Shown here in pieces: positions 33,535 through 45,400 of a stretch of 64,000 bases of DNA. The position numbers and the translations under genes are program-made. Under the pieces are notes generated by a model that worked only from the letters and a program-made list of their open reading frames with translations, was not told where the DNA came from and did not search any database. The first letter of the stretch is position 1. Each line of letters opens with the position of its first letter. Source of the stretch: Syngnathus acus (lineage: Eukaryota > Chordata > Actinopteri > Syngnathiformes > Syngnathidae); assembly GCF_901709675.1 (NCBI RefSeq), contig NC_051095.1:1795001-1859000 (forward strand), given 5' to 3'.

Positions 33535-36500
33535 TTATTCATCGGGGAGTTTGTCCACAAACTCGGCCATGATGTCGTGCACCCAGATGTCGCAATCCTG
33601 CTGCGAGGTGTCCACCAGGAAAACGATCAGCTTCCTGTCCCAGGAGTTTGCCGCCTCCTGCGCGGCCTCCAGCTGGGCCACGAGGGGCTTCTTCTCCACG
33701 TGGTTTCTGAAGACGATGGAAGCTTCCTCGGACCACTGCCTCGTCTTCACTCCTGAGGGCCGAGACGGGTGAAAAGGAAGGTGCCTTGGTTGGGTTTTGG
33801 ATGCGAAACTTACCGGCTAGCTGAGCGGTGATTCCCTGAAAGGGCAGCTGTCTGAACTCCTTGTGAAGAGCTCGCAGCTGCGTGCAGCTGACCAGCTCGT
33901 GCTTTCCGTAGTCCAACTCGTAAACGGACACCAGCCCATTGCTGAGAACGCCCTTCACTAAAACGCGGTACCAGCTGCACGGAGAGAAGGAGGAGTGCAC
34001 ACGTTCAGAAGTTCCGTGATGTTGACTTGTGAAGTGCTTCACTCACTTGTTCTCCACCTTGGCGGCGTAGATGTGATTCTTCTGCACGCTCAGAGGTCTG
34101 TCGTCCGTTTGGTTGTAAAAGAGGATCATCTCCCCCATCAGCACCACCAGCTTGTACATATCCCTCCAGGGCTGGAGGACAAAGTGGCCCGGATGGCACG
34201 CCACTGATACGTACACGTCCATATTGTTCCCTGGACGTGACCCCCCCAAAAAAAGTCAGGTCATGTACAGACAGAAATGACAGGAATGGAGATGCTGACC
34301 TGCAGGGGGCAGCGTTAGCAACGGTGGCAGCTGGAAAGCGGATGAAGGGCTTGACTGAGCCCCAGGTGGGCTGCCGGCAGGTCCTTTGGGTCCGGCCGGA
34401 ATTTTTCTGAGGTAAGTCTTGGTTGCCACCGACTTAGGACTGCCGTTGGTGATGTCGCCATCGCTCGAAATCTTGCTGGGTGCGGCGAGTGTGGAGATCT
34501 TGATGGGACTATGACAAAAATGACAAGGAATGACAAAGCTGAGGGGGGAAATGGTCAGAGGTGTCGTTCCAAAGCGTTCAAGGCACCTGTGGCTGGTCAG
34601 ATAGACATCAGGTTGCTGTTTGAACAGGTCCGAGCGGGCCATCCGGTGGTTGAGACTACAAGCTGGGTCGTGGAAGCTCTTGTCGGTGAAGAGGTGAACG
34701 TAGACGCACTGTTTGCTTTTGTCCACCTTGGCCACCTTCAGGTGCAAATTTCACATATGATGAACATTTTCACTCTGCGTCGTCAGGGGGGAAAGAAAAC
34801 GTGAGTACTGAATGACCTTCATGCTGCAGTCAGTGGTGTTGAGAACTTTCTCCCGAAGCCACTGGACAGTATCTGGACTCCAGGATCCTACGCTGACAGA
34901 AAGGTCTGCCAGGCGGCACTTGACAGCCTAGACACGGGTCGATGATAGACCAAACTTGCTGTTTGTTTGATTTTTTTTTTGTTTTTTTTTTTTGTTTTGT
35001 CATGCCAACCTGCGGTGGGATGGCCACGAGGTCACGGAGGAACTTGTGTGGAATCTCCCTGAGCTCAAAGACTTCTACGGAAGCCTGGACTCCCACGTCA
35101 AGGAAGAGGATGTCCAACACTCTGCTGCCGTGCAGATTTGTGATCTAAATAAGAAATAGAAAATCGTCAATTTGTCATATGGGCAGTTTGTTTCTTTTCA
35201 CGCAGTCTTACTTCCACGCGGGCCCATCTGCCTTTGTATCGAGCCACGCATCCTTTGCCGCAGAATGGCCTGGAGACCAGAAACTCTGACGTTACCTGGG
35301 AGCAACATTAATTTCATGAGTCCGAAATGAGGCGGCGTCGACTTGCCACGTTTCCGTAAACATCCACGTAAAGCTTTAAAGGAGAGCGGTGAGGCCGTGC
35401 TGCTCACACCCTAAGTGGCTTGGCCAAGGATCTAATCCAGATTATCAACCTAATCTCAATCCATCCGCTAATTTCAGACACCAGCGACACATTCACAAAA
35501 GACTCTTCAGAGGCTGAAACGTCAGACAAAATCAACGACACGCTCCATGAGTGTATTTAAAGTCACCTGCGTGTGGAAGTAGGTCTCGATGTTGTCGAGG
35601 ATCTCGTTGAGTTTGGCCAGACCTCTGGAGGGGACCTGACAGTAGATGGTCCCATCAGAGCAGACGCTGGTGACGGTCACATTCATATAAGCGCTGTTAA
35701 CCTGAGGGGGAAAAAAATATATATTTTATAGATTGGAAATCCTGAGAAGGCGGGCAGCAGTTGGCCCCTCCCCCTTTTGACCTGCAAGGGACTGGCGAGG
35801 TTCTTGTCCTGCAGAGCTTTCATGCAGGCGGCGTTGATGTTAACGTCGTCATCCTGCGACGTGTCGTACAAGACCATCAAAGGGGTCTGCCCCCTCTGCA
35901 GGATTTCGGCCAATAGGATGCGGCCGCTCGCCATGGCCTCCAAAGTCTTCAGCACAGCGGGCTCCTGACTGAAGGGCTCCAGACCTGGACACAGAAAATT
36001 CCAGAATAGATGCCGAAGGAAACGTCGGCATTTCCCCTCTCACCTGCCAGTTTGCTCTTGGTGGCTTGGAAAGGTAGTTTCAAGAACTTTTCGTCCAGCT
36101 CGAAAAGTTTGCCTTTGCTAACCACTTCGGAGAAACCATGATCCACAAAGTACACCTGGAAAGCCGCAGGGGCAATTTGAAATTCTTGAAGAAGAAAAAA
36201 AAAATTGGGCAGGTGTTTGAAATCAAAGCCTCCTAACCTCTCACCTTCACCTTATCCACCAAGAGCTCGCACACCTGAGCTCTCAGAACTTCCTCCTCCT
36301 CGGTTTTGACGGCTACGAGTTGGCCCGACGGCGGCGCTGAGCAAAGCGTGAACTTGCTCGGGCTGTAAAATTCCCTCATTTCATCCTCCAAACGCTCCTG
36401 AGCCTGCGAGTAGTTCTCACCGATGTACCTTCAAACCAAGAAGAACACGGTGAGATGGAGCCACCTCATCCGCTTCAAAACATCTCATGTACCTCAAAAT

Positions 36501-39396
36501 GACTTTGTTGGTGTTTGTGGCTTCCACCACCAGCACGGAGGGATATTCCTCTTTGGGGATCTGCAGAGGAGGCACCGAGCGCTCGCACGGTCTCGCCTTC
36601 ACTTTCTGCTCCTCCTCACTGGCCGACGAGCTTCTCCTGTTACAGTTCTCGTCTCCTCCTCCTGTGTTCCTCCGATACAAGATGGCCCTCTTGGGGTTGT
36701 CGGGCATCGGGTAGTCGACGGTGCAGATGTCGGAGAGGAGGTGAAGGTTATCCAGGACGTGCGCAGGCAGTTTGGTCTGATTCAAGAAAAGAGAAAACAT
36801 TCAAGCGCACCACCACACGGGAATGAGATGTTTTGTGTGTTGTTTTTTTTCATTCTGACTTTATAAGTGTCCTGGAAGAGCTTCGGCAGCGCGTGGGCCC
36901 ACAGCCCGCTGGAATATTTGAGCAGAAGTTCCTCCAGTTTCTGCTTCAGCTCGGGGCTAAGGGAAGCTGGCGACGAGGGCGGGCTGGGGGACGACGAAGA
37001 CGAAGGAGGCTGTGAGCCGGATTCTTTTAATCGTTGGTCGGGGTACTGCGAGGGCTTGTCAGGTGGGGAGCTGGAAGAAGAAACACAAGCTGAAGGAGGA
37101 ACGGATCCGCTCGTCCGCTCCTTGGCCGGGTAGAGAAGCAGCTCAGACGGGTTACTGCTGCATGTTCGCTCGATCTGGAGAGACAAAAAGAAAAATCCAA
37201 AAGACCCTGATTACGTGCCACCACGGCATGACATTCCCAAAGAACTTACGGTGCATATGTGCTTCCAGGTCTCCAGGTCTCGGATGGCCTCGCTTGGCAG
37301 GTCCTGTTTGTAGAGCTCTTTGTAGATCTGAGGCAGCTTGGACACCCAGAAACCGTTGCTGTACAGGGACAGGATGTCCTTGATGCAGCTCTGGACCTGC
37401 TGAGGGTTGTACACTTTGCTTTTGCCCGAGTCCAAATTCTCATTCAAATGGGAAGTTTCTGGAGTTGAGATCCAGACAAAGATCAGGACGAGCTTGAAGA
37501 TTTATTTGAATAACGACTCGGGAGACGAAACGGAGACTTACGACAAGTGTGTTGGGTGTTTCTGGAAATGTGAGCCTGTACCTCCTTCTGAAAGCGTGAC
37601 GGGAGCGTCATCCTCCTTTCTGACCTAGACACGGGACCTTAGTCTTAGTTTTCCAAGAAATTGCTAGTACTGGCTCCGTGTCACATGGTGAGGAGCCCAA
37701 ACCTAAAAGTCAGTCCTGTCTTAGCAAACAAAATTTCATTGGACAGATCCAGAACGGCATTTTTTTGTTTTTGTTTCTGCTTCCATGGTGATGAATCGAC
37801 GACTTCCTGCCAAACAACCAAATGGAGGTTTGCGCGATAGAACCCGACGGCTGTCAACATAAAAGCTCCAGAGGGCTCCGTTAGATGTGCTGATTCACTC
37901 TAGTTTGGTTTACATGGGTTAATCTAGCAGAGAATAGAAGGATTAGGAAGGTTTGCACCCCATTGTACCGCCGCGGGACGATGATGATGTCACTGGGTTG
38001 TTTTCCGAGTCAACTGTGGCTGGCCAAAGAGTCGCGGGTTTATTTACCTGCCGGGTGTGGTCTGGTTGGCCATCTTGGACCTGCCCTCAGACTGTCCATC
38101 CTTCACCTCCCGGGATTGTCTGTGGTCTCCATGTCCGGAGCCCCGGCCGCCGCCGCCGCCGCCACCTCCTCTGCCGCCGCTTCGTCCGCGGTGGCTCGGC
38201 TGCCTCAGGGAGGTTTGAGGTTTTGCTGCATCGAAGCACACGTACACGCTGAGAGGATGCAGTATCGAATTAGACGGCACGTGTCACACAGGAGACCGCA
38301 CATACTTTGATCAATGACACAGCCACGCGTACCCACGGCGAATGTTAAAACCAGCAGACGAGTGTCACGTCGGCAAACTCGCAGTCCGATCGAGGTCTGA
38401 CTCTCCCTGAATATTAAAATTGCGGATGGTTGTAGAGGCTGATGCATGAATCAGCCGCTGTTGTCTCGTGGCTAATTCTCAGCGTGGCTCGCTGTCATTC
38501 TTTCTCGATAGCTCTTACACGAGCATTGTGCTGCCTTTCGTTTTCTTCCCCTATAGTGCTGTCTCTTCCACCTACAAGACCCCCCCCACCCCCACCCACC
38601 AAGTAGATTCTGCAGAATCACACTCTCTAGTGGAGGCACGGCAAACGTTAGGACCAAACTAAGAAGGGTCTGGGCAGTATGTGAGCAGCAACTCTATGAT
38701 GACCTCATATTAGATCATTTTATTGAATTACAAACATGTTAATTGCGGTGAACATGTTACTCACAAACACTCGTGCCTTTGAACGCTGCCTGTAAATATT
38801 GCGGATTTTATAGATTTTCGCCTCACCGCAATATAAAAAGCTCCGTCATTCTCATTACGTCAATCTAACCATGACGCTCCCAAAAACGTTGAGTGTACCG
38901 TTGAAGACAAGCAAGGCCGTTGGCTTGACCCTCATCTGGGTGTTCACCACGTGGGGCCGTCCAGTTTTCTTGGAACCGCGCTGGCGAGCCATCACCTTGG
39001 CAACGTGGGCCGTCTCTTTATCCGCAGAGGCAAAATACACCAACTGGAGACATACCAAAAAAAAAAGAAAAAAAAATGCCGTTATTAGATGGGTAGTTGT
39101 TTGTATCAATGAGGATGTGACTGATCGGCGAGGCTCAGTTTTCTAAATCTCCTTCAACCGGATTAGACTGTTTGCAAGGACGCTCGCACCTCTCCAGAGC
39201 GGCTGCGGTCCACGCGGACGACCGAGGGCATGCTGGCCAGCAGAGTGTCCAGATGGTTGTGTCCCATCTGCTTATGTGGAATCTGTTCACCGGTCAGCTC
39301 CTTGTACTCGGACTGCAGGCGGGACAGCGATAGTCCTCCCTTGTTGGCTTGGAGGATGACCCTTAGCATTTTCTTGATCAGATCTCCGTCAGACAT
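33535..39396 (-). CDS. tdrd7: tudor domain-containing protein 7 (TDRD7)
   Basis: Nineteen exons on the minus strand (39396-39190, 39043-38899, 38225-38048, 37624-37542, 37458-37250, 37174-36860, 36776-36493, 36428-36245, 36155-36044, 35984-35782, 35701-35567, 35295-35212, 35144-35010, 34927-34817, 34735-34587, 34508-34300, 34230-34047, 33974-33814, 33752-33535) total 3,306 nt, 1,101 residues against 1,098 in human TDRD7. Three LOTUS/OST-HTH domains (about 1-70, 205-273, 345-405; [32 protein letters not shown]) precede three extended Tudor domains (about 475-570, 685-760, 915-1030; [27 protein letters not shown]). TDRD7 works in germ (chromatoid) granules with piRNA and mRNA factors and in lens RNP granules. 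Exon 3 encodes a glycine/arginine-rich stretch. Whether this is the a or b fish copy cannot be told here. Confidence 0.93.
38048..38225 (-). other. tdrd7: Gly/Arg-rich exon of tdrd7 with a GGC-type repeat
   Basis: The exon starts [10 protein letters not shown], aligning with the conserved linker after LOTUS 1, then runs through RGRSGGRG, eight glycines from a CCG/CGG tract (about 38,142-38,170), and [12 protein letters not shown]. It resembles an RGG-type RNA-binding or arginine-methylation segment. As far as I recall the mammalian linker, it lacks this run. Confidence 0.7.
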
Positions 39397-42300
39397 GGTC
39401 TAAACAGCAAATACGTGAGCAGAAAACATTCAGATGAGGCAATGAATTTGATGAGTGTGGCCTTACAGACACATTAAAAATGATACATTTCAGAAATTTA
39501 TAAATGACACAATACTTCATCTTGTCGAAATTCTGTGAGGCAGCAAAGTCAATGCATTCCTCCTCCCAAAAGAAAAGAAATTTGCCAAACCGCCGAAACA
39601 TCCTTAAAATACCAAACAATGCACAAGTTGAATCGGAACTGGGTCTCAACACGTATTGGAGATTTATAATATATAATAAGCTGAATTGATGTGGTGGGAC
39701 ACTTTAGACAGACCTTTTTATTTATTTATTATTATCGTCATTTGGTGTAAATCGTGAGCTGGGAGCCTATTTATTTTGATGCTGATTATAAATGCCTCTA
39801 ACGGAATAATATCGAGCAACTGCACAAACTAATAAGTGACTGCACGAAATACGCTTGGGTTTTTTGAAAGACTTCAATCACTGCTGTGTGCAGACTAGAA
39901 ATGAAACCTAAATGACGTAACGTGTCACAATTCAGATCCACGCCCTTGATTCGACACCAAACTATTTGGAAGAGTTTTCACAAGTTTTGTCTTTGCGAAA
40001 GTAAATCGACTTAAATTCGTCGCAAATATTTGTTTGCACCGATTTGCTGACAATACGCATTGCAATCATACCGGAGCGTTTAAATGACAAGGAATTTAAA
40101 ATCATCCTGCCACAAATACTACACCAGCAAGTTACCTGGGGAGTTAATAGCAAAACCGGAACATAGTCCAAAAGTCTTTTAATATAAAACGCGAAAGTGC
40201 CCCAAATTTCTTCTTGATTTCGATGGTAATAATTTTATTTTGCAAGAAAGACCCGGAAATCCGATTCGAACTTGGTGAGCTTGAAGAAAAAAAAAAAAAA
40301 CGTCTCAAGCTCGAAAAAGAAAAACAAAACAACGCAAAGTTTTGTTAAAGTCACCGTTAATCACCTTGAACGCGTTTCCACCTTTCTCTCAAGAGTTCCA
40401 AGTTTGACAGGCGCTGTCTTGACGCGCTTGTCACCACACCACGGAGCGGCGCGGCCGGATCTGTCTGGAGCTGTGGAAGCCGGTGTGTGTGGCTTCCAAC
40501 CGGGACACGGCACAGCCTCTCCTCCGCAGCCTGATTGGTCAATTCAGCCTGGGCCTCTAGCACATGACAAGCCGGGCATAGCGCACGAAACTGACAAAAA
40601 CAATATTATAGTTTCAGTTTAGGAAAACAGATCACAATTATAATGCTCAGTCATGGTTTGACAGATTCTTGCATATTTACTCAACCTGTGACGCAAATAA
40701 AGCTAATAGTGAAGCGGGATAAACGGGACAGAGTAATATTTACTTTTGCATTGAACATAATTACAAGACAAAAATGCCATAAATGCGCGTAATGCATCGG
40801 CGCTGTTTCAAATCAACCTTTGTGCACGTCAGACCACCGGAAGTGAGGAGACCGTACCTGGTCAAATAAATAAACAAACAAACAAATAAATAAATAAATA
40901 AATAAATAAAATATTTTACAATTTGTGTGAATATTTTGTGGATATACACTACAAAAATGATAGTAATTGTGTATCTTATTTGAGTAATACGGCGCTCACA
41001 AAAGAGAAACTACTGTAGTGTAAATTTCCTTGATTGAGATTCCACACCACAAGGTGGCGGTAGTGCGCAAGAAAGGCAACAGAAGAAAAGGAGCAGGGAC
41101 GCGACCAAGAAGAATAAGGAGGAAAAATAGCAACAATAACTTGAAATCAACATTCCAAGGTGATACACCAAAAGGTTGTATTTTAAGCGTGAGTTTCAAA
41201 AGTCGTGATTTTAAACCGCGAGTGTCTCGGGTGCTCTTGTTATATGAAAAAAGGTGCCGCGTTACATTGGTTATGCTGACATTAGCTTAACAGAAACTGA
41301 CAGAGGAAAAAAAGCTATGATGGAATTGTGCTGCTGATCGACATCAGTCATGGAAGCCTTGTGTTAGAAAGAAACCGCAAGATCACTTTGGTTATGGAGG
41401 GTGAATAACACCCTTGACAATCTAGCTCGGCTAAAACGAACCTCTATATCACTTAGGTGAAAGGGTGAGGCAGTCGGACTTAACAGGACAGGGAAACCAC
41501 ACCAAATCCACTGCGCATGTATGAGCAGGACAGAACGGGAGTGACAAGTTAATACAGCTCATCACCATAAATTGTTGTTGGTGATTTTGTCTCACTTCCG
41601 TTCCCCTGCAGCGTCAACGAACATTTCCAACAGCTGTTTCAATGTTGACATGGGAAATATCTCGCCCTCCCTTTCCCAAATTCGTCTCAGTAGTGACGTT
41701 TAGTGATGCGCCACTTGGGCCACTCCTCGAAATGCTTGGAAAGGGAAAGCATCATGAACAAAAAACAACACTTGAGTTGAGTCGTTTGAGTATTTGGAAC
41801 TACCTTGTATTATTAATTTAATTTGAATTGCCATGGCTATGAATAGGAGGCATTCTTACACACCCCAGGTAAGTAACTAGAAAGAAAGCATAATAGTCCT
41901 GACTAAAACCCCACACAATACTTTGATGGGGGGAAAAAAAAAAAGTTTCCATTTGAAAGACTCACCTCATTTCAGAAGTGTGAGTTACCTCGGATTATCT
42001 TGCGTCTCCATCTTGATGAAAAGAGACAAATTAAACGACTTTTACCAAAGTGTAATTCATACAAGTTTATAAAAACCGAATTGATTCTTGCTCCTGCTTG
42101 TATGATGAAAAGTCTTTTCTATCCCGTTTCTCCCCTGTGGTTCAAAGCATTAGGCGACACGAGTTAGCATGACCTGCTTGGTTTTGAATGGGGGTCTTTG
42201 TGCGAGCTGGGGCAATTCAAGAGACAAGATTTGAAGCAGCCTACTGTGGTCTGCCACATGTGACTGGCAAATGATATCAGCTGTTTTGCTGAGCCAACAT

Positions 42301-42448
42301 TTTAAGAAAATGGATCCAAATGACTTAAAGAATTTCAAAATGACCACCATCGCTCGTCTCATCTTACGTAAGGGTGTATATTAACTACATTGTTTTTCTG
42401 TCCTCCATTTCCACAATCCACCAGCTAACGAGCCCATTGATCAGCAGA
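39397..42448. other. intergenic region between divergent tdrd7 and dctn1
   Basis: Holds the promoters of both genes but no coding exon I can support. Untranslated first exons are likely: an acceptor at 42,424 (CCACCAG) precedes the dctn1 start codon. An AAAT/AAAC microsatellite lies at 40,863-40,912. The GC-rich patch at about 40,430-40,560 is the best candidate for a tdrd7 promoter. Confidence 0.5.
40863..40912. repeat. (AAAT/AAAC)n microsatellite
   Basis: A run of AAAT tetramers with three AAAC variants in the intergenic space between tdrd7 and dctn1. Confidence 0.9.
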
Positions 42449-45400
42449 ATGAGCAGCGGCGGAACTGTGGAAAGTGGGAAAGCTCCAAAGGTCATTTGCA
42501 GACATTGATGAAAAAAATGAAGGCTTCAGTTCATCCAAATACCTGCCCTGTTCGTTCCTCCTAGATTGGTTCTGTGGTGGAAGTGATCGGAAAAGGCCAG
42601 CGTGGCACTGTCGCCTTCATTGGAGCGACCCTGTTTGCCTCTGGCAAATGGGTGGGTGTCATCCTCAACGAGCCCAAAGGCAAGAACGACGGCACCGTGC
42701 AGGGGAAGCGCTACTTCACCTGCGAGGAGAACCATGGAATATTTGTCAGACAGACTCAGGTTTGTAAGATGGACGGCGTTAAGCGCTCATGAGGCAATGT
42801 GTGTCTTGAACCTAATATTTGTCATGCGCCGCTCCGTATGCAGATCCAGGTGGTCGATGACGGCTCCAGTGCGACATCTCCCGACACTCCCGAGTCTGGT
42901 GCCTCCAGGATCCTCAGACAAAAAGGTGGACATTTTGTGTCTTACATTGATAAACATTTAAAAGTTACAAGGAATCAATTTCATGAAATATGACTTTGCT
43001 CCAGCAGATATCCCAGAGATTCCCAAAACAAGTAAACAGGTATGCAATCATCATTTAGCGTATGATTTATTGATTAAACACAAGTTGTTGTTTATTTTCC
43101 TAAAAAAAATATTTTCCAGGCACCCGTAAGCGCCAAGAAGGTAGAAATGTTTCTAGGTCTTTTTTATGTGTGTGTGTTTGGCTTTATGTTAACACCACTC
43201 ATTTAACAATTGATATTCTCAAACTCCTCCCTTAAAAAAAAAATGCATCGGCACAAGGCTCCAAAATCTTTTTTTTTTTTTGGGCCACTCAGACTTGCAC
43301 ATTGATTTTGCACGTACACTTTGTGTTTGGTGGAAGCATGCACACGTTGTTTTGTGCAAGCTTGTGAGGTCCTTTGACACAGTTGCATGAAGTGACATGT
43401 TGCTTTTTTTTTTTTTTTGCGCTCAGAGTGGGGATTTTATTTTATTTTTTTCAATTAACTTGAAACCGTCAAGATACACTCACCTGGTTTGCTATTCCTT
43501 TGTCGCTAATCTCTTACCTTGTTTCGTGTGCGCATTCCTCCTCTCCTCCAGTCCTCTACCCGCCGTTCTATCAAGGTGAGATCATGGTCAAAGTTCATCT
43601 TGTCATATGAAGGATTTTGTTTTGAGGGCGGAACGGACGCCGATTTTCACTTCCGCGTAGTAACACGGTGTTTGTGCTCGTACCGTGGCAGTGGCGCACG
43701 CCAAAGCGTCTGACGCCCGCCACCTCGCTCCCCTCCCTCTTGCTACGTCCCCCGAGCCGCTCCGGCCTGCCGCTGATGGTATGCTCCGCCACGTCACGTA
43801 TCACGGGAAGTGGTGAAGCGCGACAGTGGACACGGGTGCATTTGGCTCGTTTGGCTCAAAGATGGGATTTACTTGATGAACTTAAAGTGCACGCAGAGCA
43901 AATGTTTGCTCTAGCCAAATCAAATGAATGGTGAAATAATATTTCCGCCACCTTCTTTTGTCAGGCCTCTCGTGAGAATCTGTCATCTGGTGATGTCAGC
44001 GAGGTGGGCCTGTCCCCCCACCAGGGTGCTCCACTCATGCCTCACATCGCAACTTCTGCTCCAGCTACTCCGAGTAAGGTGGGTCACTAATGGATTATAG
44101 AATTATGCTGGTGAGTAAATTAAATGTAAACGATTTCAATTCCACGTATTTGCATTGCGGTTAATGGGAAAGGATACCAAAGAAAAAAAAAAAAAATCTA
44201 TTCCCAACAATTTATTTACAATATTTATATAATAATATTAATTATATGATAATTTATTTATTTATTTCTTGGGGTGTAAGAATCGGTCCAACCTGTGTCC
44301 TGTGCTATTCCCAGGAGGAGGAATCACTGCGGGCTCAGGTGAAGGATCTGGAGGAGAAGCTGGAGACGCTGAAAGCCAAGCGCACGGAAGACAAGGCCAA
44401 ACTGAAGGAGCTGGAGAAGCACAAGATCCAACTGGAGCAGCTGCATGAGTGGAAGAGCAAAATGCAGGAGCAGCAGGCCGAGCTACAAAAAAATCTCAAA
44501 GAAGCCAAGAGGGTAATATCGATTACGACATCAAAATGTGGATTTTTTTTCCAACCTGAAGCTCACGTTGTTCCTCCAGGAAGCCCGCGACGCTCAAGAG
44601 GCTAAGGACCGCTACATGGAGGAGATGTCCGACACAGCGGATGCCATCGAAATGGCCACCCTGGATAAAGAGATGGCTGAAGAGCGAGCAGAGTCGCTAC
44701 AGGTGGAGGTGGAAACGCTGAAGGAGAAAGTGGAGGAGTTGTCCATGGACCTGGAGATCCTTCGGCACGACATTTCAGAGAAAGGTCTGTCCTCTGCACG
44801 CTCGTTTCACAAATGTCCCATTGTGGAATCGACTCAAAGGTAATCTGCGTCTTTGTTCCTCCCGCAGGCTCGGATGGCGCCGCCTCCAGTTACCATGTGA
44901 AACAGCTCGAGGAGCAGAACAACAAACTGAAGGAGGCCTTAGTCAGGTAAATAGGTTGAAGAACCAATCTGAGGTAGCGCTTTTGAATACTCCCTTTCAC
45001 CGAAACAAATTCTTCTCCTCAGGATGCGCGACCTGTCTGCCTCTGAGAAACAGGAGCACGTGAAACTGCAGAAGCAGATGGAGAAGAAGAACGCCGAGAT
45101 GGAGACCCTGAGGACTCAGAAGGAAAAACTGCAGGAGGAGCTCAAGCAGGCCGAAGTCACAGTCGACGAACTGAAAGAGCAGGTGAAGCTCGGACCCGCG
45201 TTCCAAAACGTGTTCCGTGTCTGAGCGTTTTGTGTGTCAGGTGGACGCCGCCCTGGGATCAGAGGAGATGGTTGAGACTCTAACGGAGAGGAACCTCGAC
45301 TTAGAAGAGAAAGTCAGGGAGCTGAGAGAAACCGTCAGCGATCTGGTCAGTCGGGCTTTACGGATATCGTCCACAGCCAAGGTCAGTCAGTGACGAGCCA

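Noticed and set aside
38870-38898. tdrd7 exon 2 extended to the donor near 38,869
   Set aside because: It leaves phase 0, while exon 3 needs phase 1; the donor at 38,898 restores the frame and the conserved [15 protein letters not shown] alignment.
40272-40622. 116-residue open frame on + between tdrd7 and dctn1
   Set aside because: No recognisable domain, poly-Lys start from an A-tract, and it overlaps the likely tdrd7 promoter.
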